DNA of 64,000 nt, taken from contig NZ_KZ819083.1 in the NCBI RefSeq assembly GCF_003115855.1, positions 99,202 through 163,201 of the forward strand, in the 5' to 3' direction. Every line of letters begins with the position of its first letter. Position 1 is the first letter of the stretch. This document shows, in pieces, positions 18,563-26,528 of the stretch. Under the pieces are notes generated by a model. It saw only the letters and a list, made by a program, of their open reading frames with translations. It was not told the origin of the DNA and ran no database searches. Made by a program: the position numbers and the translations under genes. The DNA comes from Brenneria corticis. Lineage in GTDB: Bacteria; Pseudomonadota; Gammaproteobacteria; Enterobacterales; Enterobacteriaceae.

Positions 18563-18976
18563 ATGAAAAGGAAAATGGCAATAGCATTAATCGGTACGCT
18601 AAGTTTAACTCTGACTGGTTGTCATCTTGGTGACCCCCGAGCCAAACATTACCGCGCTTCTGTAACCACAATTTCTGATAATGTTTGTGTGATGATCCAA
18701 CCTGAAAAAGATGAAAATATTGTTAGCCTTATTATTAGCGAGATCGGGAGACCTGAGAATAAATTAGAAAAATTTGACGCTATTTCCGTTTCATCTGATA
18801 AGTGCGTACCTGATTTTGGCTATAAATATGAAATGGGACACGCCTATAACTTTTCGGTAATACTTGAATCACCGGAGAAAAAGGGAAAAGGGATTATACC
18901 TGCAAGCCGTATCTTTGGCGTCGATTTCTCACTATGGAAGAATAACGGCAAACTCGAGGCGTCTCCTCTCAATTAA
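18563..18976 (+). CDS. Periplasmic lipoprotein, putative type VI immunity protein
   Basis: A 137-residue lipoprotein: signal MKRKMAIALIGTLSLTLTGC with lipobox LTGC, then a beta-rich domain containing VCVMIQPEKDENI and a second Cys in SVSSDKCVPDFGY. It resembles the family of periplasmic lipoproteins proposed as type VI immunity proteins. The start at 18563 (second ATG) has AAAGG at proper distance. It lies about 100 bases after the HExxH gene in the same orientation and shares its low GC, supporting a toxin-immunity pair. Function is inferred from context. Confidence 0.6.
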   Translation: MKRKMAIALIGTLSLTLTGCHLGDPRAKHYRASVTTISDNVCVMIQPEKDENIVSLIISEIGRPENKLEKFDAISVSSDKCVPDFGYKYEMGHAYNFSVILESPEKKGKGIIPASRIFGVDFSLWKNNGKLEASPLN

Positions 18977-19033
18977 GTTAAATATTTTTATATATTCGTC
19001 ATACTTCAGGCTGTATGTATTGGCTTTCCTCGC

Positions 19034-20029
19034 TCACTCCAGCAGCCCTTCCCGGCAGCGCTGCTGCCGGCTTTGCTCAAAGGTCTGCATCCCCGCCTGC
19101 GCGCCGGTCTGGATCAGACTGGGCAACTGGTGGCTTTTTCCTTCCCTGATCAAATTGCCGACCGCGGACGTCGCCGTCAGCACTTCAAACAGCGCCACCC
19201 GGCCCCCTTGCGGCATCGGCAGCAGTTTTTGCGCCACGACCGCCCGTAGACAGGCGGCGAGCTGGCTGCGGACAAACGCTTTCTCTGCGCCGGGAAATAC
19301 GTCCACCAGCCGGTCCACCGCCTGCGTCGCGCTGCGGGTGTGCAGGGTAGCCAGCACCAGATGGCCGGTCTCGGCGGCGGTCAACGCCAGGCGGATGGTT
19401 TCGCTATCGCGCAGTTCCCCCAGTAAAATCACATCGGGATCCTGACGCAGCGCGGCCCGCAGCGCCAGGGCAAACGAGGCGCTGTCCCGGCCGATTTCAC
19501 GCTGCTGGATCAGGCACTGCCCGCTGGTATGGATAAACTCGATGGGATCTTCCAGCGTGATCACATGCCGATGGCAGCGCTGGTTCAACGCCGCGATCAT
19601 CGCCGCCAGCGTGGTGGATTTGCCGCTGCCGGTCGCGCCGCTGAGTAAAATCAGTCCGTCGGGCTGTTCAATAAGCTCCGACAGCGCCGGCGGCGCGCGC
19701 AGCGTGGTTAACGACGGGTGGGTCGACGGAATGATGCGCAGCGCGGCGGAAAGCCCCTGACGCTGACGGAACAGATTGACCCGCAGGCGCGGCCCGTCCG
19801 TCAGCATCAGCGCGCAGTCCACCTGCCCCGACCGCTGCAACTGCCGTAGCTGGGACGGCTCAAGCCAGGCGGCGCACCATTGTTCCAGCTGTTCCGTACA
19901 CAAACGTGGTAAGGTATTTTCCGATCGCAGTTGACCGTCAATGCGCAACATCGGCGGATGTCCGCTACACAGGTGCAGATCAGAGGCATTATGTTTTACA
20001 CTAAGCGCCACCCATTCATCCACATTCAT
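19034..20029 (-). CDS. yggR: PilT-like ATPase YggR
   Basis: A 331-residue type II/IV secretion ATPase of the PilT/GspE family, E. coli YggR. N-terminal domain: ASDLHLCSGHPPMLRIDG. Walker A GATGSGKSTT, Asp box ITLEDPIEF, Walker B ILLGELRDSET, His box ATLHTRSA. PilT proteins power pilus retraction; YggR has no established role. Divergent from yggS with 21 bases between starts, as in other enterobacteria. Confidence 0.92.
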   Translation of the reverse strand: MNVDEWVALSVKHNASDLHLCSGHPPMLRIDGQLRSENTLPRLCTEQLEQWCAAWLEPSQLRQLQRSGQVDCALMLTDGPRLRVNLFRQRQGLSAALRIIPSTHPSLTTLRAPPALSELIEQPDGLILLSGATGSGKSTTLAAMIAALNQRCHRHVITLEDPIEFIHTSGQCLIQQREIGRDSASFALALRAALRQDPDVILLGELRDSETIRLALTAAETGHLVLATLHTRSATQAVDRLVDVFPGAEKAFVRSQLAACLRAVVAQKLLPMPQGGRVALFEVLTATSAVGNLIREGKSHQLPSLIQTGAQAGMQTFEQSRQQRCREGLLE

Positions 20030-20050
20030 CGATTAATCTCCTGAACTACT

Positions 20051-20764
20051 ATGACCACTATCCAGCAGAATCTACAGGACATCAGGCAGCAGATCGCCGT
20101 CGCCGCCCAGGGCTGCGCGCGGACACCGGAAGAAATAACGCTGCTTGCAGTCAGTAAAACCAAACCTGTGACGGCTATCGAAGAAGCGATCGAGGCCGGG
20201 CAACGGGCGTTTGGCGAAAATTATGTGCAGGAAGGCGTGGACAAAATCCTTTATTTCCGGGAACACTCGCCGGATACAGGGTTGGAATGGCACTTTATCG
20301 GCCCGTTGCAGTCGAACAAAAGTCGGCTGGTGGCGGAGCATTTCGACTGGTTCCACACGGTGGATCGTCTGCGTATCGCCCAGCGACTGAGCGAACAGCG
20401 GCCGGCGTCGCTGCCGCCGCTGAACGTCCTGCTACAGATTAATATCAGCAACGAGCCGAGCAAATCCGGCATCAGGGCGGAGGAGTTGGCCACGCTGGCG
20501 GCCGGCGTGGCGGCATTGCCGAACCTGAACCTGCGCGGTCTGATGGCGATTCCGGCGCCCGAAACCGACTATCGGCGCCAGCTTGCCGTTTTCCGGCAAA
20601 TGGATGATCTGTTTCAACAATTGGCATTACACTATCCGCACATCGATACCCTGTCGATGGGGATGACGGATGATATGCATGCCGCCATCGCCGCCGGCAG
20701 CACGCTGGTGCGGATTGGCACCGCCATCTTTGGCGCGCGTGATTATTCAGCGGCGACCCAATAA
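20051..20764 (+). CDS. yggS: Pyridoxal-phosphate homeostasis protein YggS
   Basis: A 237-residue fold-type III PLP-binding protein (PLPBP/COG0325) that keeps cellular B6 and amino-acid pools balanced. Landmarks: LLAVSKTKPVTAIEEA containing the PLP lysine, GENYVQEG, WHFIGPLQSNKS and LSMGMTDDMHAAI. First gene of the yggS-proC-yggT-yggU-rdgB-hemW series. Confidence 0.95.
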   Translation: MTTIQQNLQDIRQQIAVAAQGCARTPEEITLLAVSKTKPVTAIEEAIEAGQRAFGENYVQEGVDKILYFREHSPDTGLEWHFIGPLQSNKSRLVAEHFDWFHTVDRLRIAQRLSEQRPASLPPLNVLLQINISNEPSKSGIRAEELATLAAGVAALPNLNLRGLMAIPAPETDYRRQLAVFRQMDDLFQQLALHYPHIDTLSMGMTDDMHAAIAAGSTLVRIGTAIFGARDYSAATQ

Positions 20765-20832
20765 TCAGACGCGCGGAATACCTCGTCACCTTGGCGATCG
20801 TTAACGGAACAAGATAATCAGCGAGAATTCAC

Positions 20833-21654
20833 ATGCAACAACGTAAAATAGCGTTTATCGGCGCCGGAAATATGGCGCAGGCCATTATTGCCGGGTTAAT
20901 CGACGGGGGTTATCCCGCGCGGAATATCAGCGTGTGCGCGCCATCCGCCACGCACCGCGACCAACTGGCCGCCGAATTTGGCGTCATCAGCAGCGCGGAT
21001 AACGTGCGCAGCGCTCAGCAAGCGGACGTGGTGGTGCTGGCGGTCAAGCCGCAAATCATGGCCGACGTCTGCGAACCGTTGCGCCAACAGGTGGATTTCT
21101 CCGCCAAGCTGGTGCTGTCGATCGCCGCCGGCATCAGCACCGCCCGTTTTCAGGCGCTGTTGGGAGACCACCTGAATATCGTGCGGATTATGCCGAATAT
21201 GCCGTCGCTGGTGGGTCAGGGAATGAGCGGACTGTATGCGCCGGCCGCCGTCAGCGACGCCGATCGGCAATTCACCGCCGAACTGATGCAAAGCGTGGGT
21301 AAAATCTGCTGGGTGGAAAACGAAGCGGGGATTAACGGGGTGATTGCCGCGGCAGGCAGCGCGCCGGCCTATTTTTTCCTGTTTATGGAAGCCATGCAGC
21401 AGGAAGCCGTCCGCCAGGGGTTTGATGCGGATACCGCGCGTTTGCTGGTACAGCAGGCCGCATCCGGCGCCGCGGCGCTGGTGGAAGCCAACCCGGACAC
21501 ATCGTTGTCGACGCTGCGCGAGAATATTACCTCCAAAGGCGGCACCACGGCCGAAGCGCTGCGGGTGTTTAACCAACGTCAGTTGCCGCAAATCGTGGCG
21601 GAGGCGATGCAGGCCGCCGTCGAGCGCGCTCAGGAAATGGAAAAGCTGTTTTAA
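20833..21654 (+). CDS. proC: Pyrroline-5-carboxylate reductase
   Basis: A 273-residue enzyme for the last step of proline synthesis, reducing pyrroline-5-carboxylate with NADPH. Rossmann motif IAFIGAGNMAQAIIAGLI at the N-terminus; C-terminal signature with ENITSKGGTTAEALRVF. In E. coli proC is elsewhere; its place between yggS and yggT is typical of Yersinia, Serratia and Pectobacteriaceae. Confidence 0.96.
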   Translation: MQQRKIAFIGAGNMAQAIIAGLIDGGYPARNISVCAPSATHRDQLAAEFGVISSADNVRSAQQADVVVLAVKPQIMADVCEPLRQQVDFSAKLVLSIAAGISTARFQALLGDHLNIVRIMPNMPSLVGQGMSGLYAPAAVSDADRQFTAELMQSVGKICWVENEAGINGVIAAAGSAPAYFFLFMEAMQQEAVRQGFDADTARLLVQQAASGAAALVEANPDTSLSTLRENITSKGGTTAEALRVFNQRQLPQIVAEAMQAAVERAQEMEKLF

Positions 21655-21769
21655 TTGAAAGCGATGATAATCACCCCCATTTATACCCGAAGTCATTGGC
21701 GTTGCGGCCGACATACCCGCAACCTGAAAGATGAAAGGTATCATCCATTAATAAGGAACTGACGTATTT

Positions 21770-22324
21770 ATGCTTACCCTGACTTTTCTGGTCAAAACGC
21801 TGGTCGACCTCTACGTAATGGTCCTGCTGTTGCGCATCTGGATGCAGTGGTCGCGCAGTGATTTTTATAATCCGCTGTCGCAGTTCGTGGTCAAGATCAC
21901 CCAGCCGATCGTCGGGCCGCTGCGCCGGATCCTGCCGTCGCTGGGGCCGATAGACAGCGCGTCGCTGCTGCTGGCGTTTATTCTGACCACCATTAAGTAC
22001 CCGCTGCTGTTGCTGATTCAGGTCGGCGCCCTGTCGCTCAGCCCGATGAATCTGCTGGTCGGCCTGCTGTCGCTGATCAAGTCGGCGGGTTACCTGATTT
22101 TCTGGGTGGTGATTATCCGTTCGCTGATGAGCTGGATAAGCCAGGGACGCAGCCCCATCGAATATCTGCTGCACCAGCTTACCGAACCCTTTATGGCGCC
22201 GATTCGCCGCATCATCCCGGCGATGGGCGGCATAGACTTCTCGGCGATGGTGGTGATCCTGATCCTGTACCTGCTCAACTATCTGGGCATGGATCTGTTT
22301 CCGGGGCTGTGGTTCCTGCTGTGA
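21770..22324 (+). CDS. yggT: YggT family inner-membrane protein
   Basis: A 184-residue protein with two copies of the YggT domain, each a pair of hydrophobic segments followed by a motif of the form PF/PI-x-x-P-(I/L)-RR-I-(L/I)-P (QPIVGPLRRILPSLG and EPFMAPIRRIIPAMGG). Family members have been linked to osmotic tolerance and, in cyanobacteria, to Ycf19. The 115 bases upstream contain part of a dispersed repeat (ATTTATACCCGAAGT). The last bases overlap the yggU GTG start. Confidence 0.92.
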   Translation: MLTLTFLVKTLVDLYVMVLLLRIWMQWSRSDFYNPLSQFVVKITQPIVGPLRRILPSLGPIDSASLLLAFILTTIKYPLLLLIQVGALSLSPMNLLVGLLSLIKSAGYLIFWVVIIRSLMSWISQGRSPIEYLLHQLTEPFMAPIRRIIPAMGGIDFSAMVVILILYLLNYLGMDLFPGLWFLL

Positions 22325-22611
22325 GCGCCGTCACTCGCCAAGATGACGACCTGGTGATTCGGCTGTATATTCAGCCGAAAGCCAGCCGCGACCAGATTGT
22401 CGGGCTGCACGGCGACGAGCTGAAAGTCGCCGTGACCGCCCCGCCGGTCGACGGTCAGGCCAACGCCCATCTGACCAAATTCCTCGCCAAACAGTTCCGG
22501 GTCGCCAAAAGTCTGGTCATTATTGAAAAAGGCGAACTCGGGCGGCACAAACAGATTAAAATCATCAATCCGCAACACATCCCGGCGGAAGTCGCGGAAC
22601 TTATCCGATAA
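22321..22611 (+). CDS. yggU: YggU family protein (DUF167)
   Basis: A 96-residue DUF167 protein. A GTG start at 22321 overlaps the yggT stop (GTGA) and gives VSAVTRQDDDLVIRLYIQPK, the E. coli N-terminus; the ATG at 22309 is in frame but would extend it without family support. Conserved QPKASRDQIVGLHGDELKV and PPVDGQANAHLTKFLAK are present. Function unknown. Confidence 0.92.
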   Translation: MSAVTRQDDDLVIRLYIQPKASRDQIVGLHGDELKVAVTAPPVDGQANAHLTKFLAKQFRVAKSLVIIEKGELGRHKQIKIINPQHIPAEVAELIR

Positions 22612-22628
22612 ACACGCAGGAAAACAGT

Positions 22629-23222
22629 ATGCAAAAAGTGGTTTTGGCTACCGGCAACCCCGGTAAAGTGCGCGAACTCGCCGGTCTGCTGGCGGACTTC
22701 GGTCTGGATATCGTGGCGCAAACCGAACTGGGCGTGGACGCCGCGGAAGAAACCGGCCTGACGTTTATTGAGAATGCGATTCTGAAAGCGCGCCATGCGG
22801 CAAAGATCACCGGCCTGCCGGCCATCGCCGATGATTCCGGTCTGGCGGTGGATGCGCTGGGCGGCGCGCCGGGGATCTATTCGGCGCGCTACGCCGGCGT
22901 GGACGCCAGCGACCGCCAGAATCTGGACAAACTCCTGCTCGCGCTGCAAGACGTGCCCGATGAACAGCGCGGCGCCAGCTTCCACTGCGTGCTGGTTTAT
23001 CTGCGCCATGCGGAAGACCCCACCCCGCTGGTGTGCCACGGCAGTTGGCAAGGCGTATTGACTCGCGAGCCCGCCGGCGCCGGCGGTTTTGGCTACGATC
23101 CGATCTTTTTGCTCCCGGATCTGGGAAAAACCGCCGCCGAACTGACGCGCGAAGAGAAAAACGTCCGCTCCCACCGCGGTCAGGCGCTGCGTTTACTGCT
23201 GGACGCCCTGCGTAATGCTTAA
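22629..23222 (+). CDS. rdgB: dITP/XTP pyrophosphatase
   Basis: A 197-residue Ham1/RdgB house-cleaning enzyme that hydrolyses dITP, XTP and related non-canonical nucleotides, so preventing their incorporation in DNA. Motifs: LATGNPGKVREL, TFIENAILKARHAA, IADDSGLAVDALGGAPGIYS, GFGYDPIFLLPD and KNVRSHRGQAL. It overlaps hemW by eight bases. Confidence 0.96.
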   Translation: MQKVVLATGNPGKVRELAGLLADFGLDIVAQTELGVDAAEETGLTFIENAILKARHAAKITGLPAIADDSGLAVDALGGAPGIYSARYAGVDASDRQNLDKLLLALQDVPDEQRGASFHCVLVYLRHAEDPTPLVCHGSWQGVLTREPAGAGGFGYDPIFLLPDLGKTAAELTREEKNVRSHRGQALRLLLDALRNA

Positions 23223-24357
23223 ACTGCCGCCGCTCAGCCTGTACATCCACATTCCCTGGTGCGTACAAAAGTGCCCGTACTGCGACTTCAACTCTCATGC
23301 GTTGAAAGGCGACGTGCCGCATCAGGAGTACGTCGACCATCTGCTGGCCGATCTGGACGCCGACCTGCCGCTGGCGGATGGCCGGGAGCTGCACTCCATT
23401 TTTATCGGCGGCGGAACCCCCAGCCTGCTGAGCGCGGAAGCGATGCAATCCCTGCTGGACGGCGTACGGGCGCGTTTACCCCTCAGCCCCGACGCCGAAA
23501 TCACCATGGAGGCGAACCCCGGCACGGTGGAGGCCGATCGTTTCAGCGGCTATCAGCGTGCGGGCATCAACCGCATCTCGATCGGCGTACAAAGTTTCAA
23601 TCAACAAAAGCTGACCCGGCTGGGGCGTATTCACGGCCCGCTTGAGGCCAAACGCGCCGCGCATCTGGCCGCCGGGCTGGGATTGCGCAGCTTTAACCTC
23701 GACCTGATGCACGGTCTGCCCGACCAGTCGCTGGAAGAGGCGCTGGACGACCTGCGTCAGGCGATTGCCCTCAACCCGCCGCATTTGTCGTGGTATCAGC
23801 TCACCATCGAACCCAATACGCTGTTCGGCTCGCGCCCGCCCAAACTGCCGGACGACGACGCGCTGTGGGATATCTATGAGCAGGGGCACCGGTTGCTGAG
23901 CGCGGCCGGTTATCAGCAATACGAAACCTCGGCCTACGCCAAACCGGGCTACCAGTGCCGGCACAACCTGAACTACTGGCGCTTTGGCGACTATCTGGGC
24001 ATTGGCTGCGGCGCGCACGGCAAGCTGACCTTTCGCGACGGGCGCATTCTGCGCACGGTGAAAACCCGCCATCCGCGCGGCTATATGCGGGGCAACTATC
24101 TGGACAAACAGCACCAGGTCGCCAGCGAAGACCGCGCCTTCGAGTTCTTTATGAACCGTTTTCGCCTGCTGGAAGCCGCCCCGCGCGCCGACTTCACCGC
24201 CTACACCGGGCTGGATGAAAGCGCGATCCGCCCGCAGCTGGAACAGGCGCTGGCCCAGGGTTACCTGATTGAGACCGCCGCCCACTGGCAAATCACCGAG
24301 CACGGCAAGCTGTTTCTCAATTCGCTGCTGGAGCTGTTTCTGCCGGAAGCGGAATAA
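23215..24357 (+). CDS. hemW: HemW, heme chaperone (radical SAM family)
   Basis: A 380-residue radical-SAM protein related to oxygen-independent coproporphyrinogen oxidase. The cluster motif is WCVQKCPYCDFNSH (CxxxCxxC); FIGGGTPSLL, ANPGTVE and GVQSFN follow. HemW proteins bind and deliver heme rather than oxidise coproporphyrinogen; the longer HemN N-terminal region is absent. Last gene of the ygg block; a GC-rich stretch follows. Confidence 0.94.
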   Translation: MLKLPPLSLYIHIPWCVQKCPYCDFNSHALKGDVPHQEYVDHLLADLDADLPLADGRELHSIFIGGGTPSLLSAEAMQSLLDGVRARLPLSPDAEITMEANPGTVEADRFSGYQRAGINRISIGVQSFNQQKLTRLGRIHGPLEAKRAAHLAAGLGLRSFNLDLMHGLPDQSLEEALDDLRQAIALNPPHLSWYQLTIEPNTLFGSRPPKLPDDDALWDIYEQGHRLLSAAGYQQYETSAYAKPGYQCRHNLNYWRFGDYLGIGCGAHGKLTFRDGRILRTVKTRHPRGYMRGNYLDKQHQVASEDRAFEFFMNRFRLLEAAPRADFTAYTGLDESAIRPQLEQALAQGYLIETAAHWQITEHGKLFLNSLLELFLPEAE

Positions 24358-24537
24358 CGCGGGGCCGGTGAATGGGGCCGCTCGTGCCGCGAGCGCCCCC
24401 CGTTAACCTCCCGCCCTTGCAAAGCGGCGCACAAAACGCGTTGCGAGCCGCTTTCCATTTTCACGTTATCCACCTTGCCAGACGGCCAAAAATATCATTT
24501 TCTTTACTCTGGATTGAGATTTCATCTTTAGGTACTC

Positions 24538-24556
24538 TGTAAGAATAAATCTTACA
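24538..24556. promoter_or_regulatory. Palindromic operator upstream of the parD-like gene
   Basis: TGTAAGA and TCTTACA form a perfect 7-bp inverted repeat with a five-base spacer, ending 18 bases before the antitoxin start. This is the usual place for the binding site of ribbon-helix-helix antitoxins. Confidence 0.6.
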
Positions 24557-24574
24557 TCCACCGCTGAGGTAGTT

Positions 24575-24841
24575 ATGGCCAGAACGATAACCATTGATCT
24601 TGGAGATGAACTGCGACACTACGTGGAGTCGCTGGTTGAGTCCGGTGATTACCGAACACAGAGTGAAGTCATTCGGGAGGCAATCAGAATGCTGCGTGAA
24701 AAACAGGCTGAGTCCGACCTGCAAAAACTGCGTAATCTGATCGCTGACGGATTAAATAGCGGAGAGCCACAGGAATGGAATCGCGATGAGTTTCTGCAAA
24801 AAGTCAGGGATAAAGTGCAGGCGTCGACAAAAAGGAATTAA
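24575..24841 (+). CDS. ParD-family antitoxin, apparently orphan
   Basis: An 88-residue ribbon-helix-helix protein (ARTITIDLGDELRHYVESLV, then YRTQSEVIREAIRMLREKQ) with the charged C-terminal tail that binds a ParE toxin. Ribosome site GAGGTAG precedes the ATG. No intact parE follows: the next 200 bases have no open frame with ParE features. Either the toxin was lost or the antitoxin has taken another role. Acquired between hemW and the entericidin gene. Confidence 0.8.
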   Translation: MARTITIDLGDELRHYVESLVESGDYRTQSEVIREAIRMLREKQAESDLQKLRNLIADGLNSGEPQEWNRDEFLQKVRDKVQASTKRN

Positions 24842-24859
24842 GCTCACCCCGCGTATACT

Positions 24860-25020
24860 TCACCAATCGCAAGATGCCGTACGCCACTTCCGATGAATAT
24901 AGTCGACATAAACAGAAATGCGCGGTTTGATGAGTAAGGCATCCGTCTGAATATCCCAATAAATTTCCACTTTTTCAGCCTGTTCGAGATTGAATTTTTG
25001 CGCCGTATTATGACAAAGTG
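24860..25020 (-). pseudogene. Decayed fragment, possibly the C-terminus of a LysR-type regulator
   Basis: An open stretch on the minus strand reads QAEKVEIYWDIQTDALL and IKPRISVYVDYIHRKW before a TGA at 24862-24860. The pattern (YW, basic-Pro, then V-x-x-Y-V-D-Y-I) resembles the end of LysR-type regulators. There is no start codon or DNA-binding domain; upstream the frame closes within about 70 codons. Weak assignment. Confidence 0.3.
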
Positions 25021-25047
25021 TAGCGGTGTTTATCTCCTCGGGTGACG

Positions 25048-25179
25048 ATGATGAAATGGGTGAAATTAATCATGGTATCGCTGCTGATGGCGGCGGTATT
25101 GAGCGGTTGCAACACCGCGCGCGGCTTTGGTCAGGACGTGGAAAAACTGGGCAGTAAAATTTCCAGTTCAGCCAGTTAA
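25048..25179 (+). CDS. Entericidin A/B family lipoprotein
   Basis: A 43-residue small lipoprotein: two Met codons, MMKWVKLIMVSLLMAAVLSG then the lipidated Cys in SGCNTARGFGQD, ending VEKLGSKISSSAS. This is the entericidin pattern. In E. coli ecnA/ecnB form a toxin-antidote lipoprotein pair near efp; only one is present here. It is followed by a strong terminator, so it is a single-gene unit. Confidence 0.9.
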   Translation: MMKWVKLIMVSLLMAAVLSGCNTARGFGQDVEKLGSKISSSAS

Positions 25180-25210
25180 CAACGTATTGAAAGTCACTCA
25201 CTACGCAAAA

Positions 25211-25251
25211 GAAACCCCGGAGAATATCACCTTCCGGGGGTTTCTTGTTTT
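25211..25251 (+). terminator. Intrinsic terminator after the entericidin gene
   Basis: GAAACCCCGGA pairs with TCCGGGGGTTTC across a short loop and is followed by TTGTTTT. Position and form fit a Rho-independent terminator for the small lipoprotein gene. Confidence 0.85.
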
Positions 25252-25303
25252 AGCCAGTCAACTTGTCTTATTGCATCAATTCTCAAGCATTCCCTCAGGT
25301 TGG

Positions 25304-26314
25304 TTACACAACTACTCCGTCATCCTCTTCTTCGTAATCATCCTGCAGATCTGATGTATCCGATGTATCCGATGTATCCGATGTATCCGATGGCATGTCT
25401 GCCTTCGGCAACGACTCCGACAAGGCAATTTTCTGCACCGCCAGTTCGCGAAACTGTTTCGGACTAACGCCGGTGTGCTTATGAAAAAAACGAGTAAAGT
25501 AGGCTTCATCGTTAAACCCCAGCGATGCCGCCAACTGTTTGATGGTTTGCGCGGTGTACACCAGTTCACGCTGCGCTTCCTGAATCACCCGCATATTAAT
25601 CACATCGAGGCTCGACATCCCCAAGGCGATACGGCACAGCCGGGAAAGGTGGCCGGGCGACATGCCCATTTCACAAGCATAGTCGTTCACGGAAAGCCGC
25701 AACCTGAATTGCCGATCCACGCTACGCAGGAACTTATTAATCTGCGCAGCTTTGCGTGAACAGGCAGCCAGTTCACGCTGCTCCAGCGATAGATCGCTAA
25801 TGCGTGTCAGGTAAATAAATAGCGAGGTAAACAGCGACATACACATCGCCGTTTGATTAACCGTCGGCACGCGGAGTTCGCGCAACATGGCTTTGTAAAA
25901 ACCTAGCACCCTTTTTTTATCACCTGCCGCCTCATCCAGCGCAATGACGCACGGTTTGTGAATCAGTTTCATCAGGCTTGGCTCCAGCAGGTTTGCCATT
26001 GATTCCAGCGGCTTCTGGGAAGCCGTAATGGTCATCCCTTCGGTGTTTGGCGTGTAATGAAGAGCGTGTACCGTAGTGGCCGGTATCAGAATCAGGCAGG
26101 GTGCATGGGCGATCTGTTTCAAACAGTTTAGTGATACATCCACGCTGCCACGTTGTATAAACTGCAATTGAATTAGGTTTTTATGTAAATGTGGTTCAAT
26201 TTTCCAATCATATAACCTGGATCGATAAGGAATCCATTCCAAATTAAAAAAGATATCCCAGCTTAACTCGGGGCGCTCTTTATAAAGAGCATAAATGGGA
26301 ATCGTCGTCGTCAT
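25304..26314 (-). CDS. AraC-family transcriptional regulator of the acyl-CoA island
   Basis: A 336-residue regulator. The N-terminal cupin-like sensing domain (about 1-190, with EPHLHKNLIQLQFI) is followed by two C-terminal helix-turn-helix units: RLSVNDYACEMGMSPGHLSR and IKQLAASLGFNDEAYFTRFF, then HTGVSPKQFREL. It resembles PobR/HpaA-type activators that sense small carboxylic acids. The tail is unusual: four SDT triplets from a 9-bp DNA tandem repeat, then a very acidic end (DDYEEEDDGVVV). It lies downstream of the first MFS gene and is the best candidate to bind the 33-bp bipartite motif seen in both divergent promoters. A half-motif AGGACAAA is at 26433-26440 in front of the gene. Confidence 0.88.
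   Translation of the reverse strand: MTTTIPIYALYKERPELSWDIFFNLEWIPYRSRLYDWKIEPHLHKNLIQLQFIQRGSVDVSLNCLKQIAHAPCLILIPATTVHALHYTPNTEGMTITASQKPLESMANLLEPSLMKLIHKPCVIALDEAAGDKKRVLGFYKAMLRELRVPTVNQTAMCMSLFTSLFIYLTRISDLSLEQRELAACSRKAAQINKFLRSVDRQFRLRLSVNDYACEMGMSPGHLSRLCRIALGMSSLDVINMRVIQEAQRELVYTAQTIKQLAASLGFNDEAYFTRFFHKHTGVSPKQFRELAVQKIALSESLPKADMPSDTSDTSDTSDTSDLQDDYEEEDDGVVV
25353..25392. repeat. 9-bp tandem repeat within the araC-type gene
   Basis: GATGTATCC occurs four times in a row from 25353 to 25388 plus a partial fifth copy. It encodes repeated Ser-Asp-Thr near the C-terminus. Because the unit is a multiple of three, copy-number change would alter tail length without a frameshift. Confidence 0.9.
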
Positions 26315-26528
26315 GGCATTTCTCCCGTTTAATCGGATCCAATCTTTCGATTAATTATTTGGAATACAAGCAGGATTAGCGATGAACCATTCCCACGGCA
26401 ACTGCTGTAGCAGGTGGTTACAAACTTAGAAAAGGACAAACTAATACCCTCCTGTTAGTAAGTAGGCGCATCGCTGCGATTAATTCCGGTAGTGCAGCTA
26501 TCTCGATTCACTGCCATGTGGTGATTGC

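Noticed and set aside
20896..21744. A 282-codon open frame on the minus strand
   Set aside because: Antisense to proC; product of high GC, with no recognisable domains.
24836..24900. Remnant of parE after the parD-like gene
   Set aside because: The frame KLTPRILHQSQDAV has only a slight similarity to a ParE start and stops at once; not enough to call.
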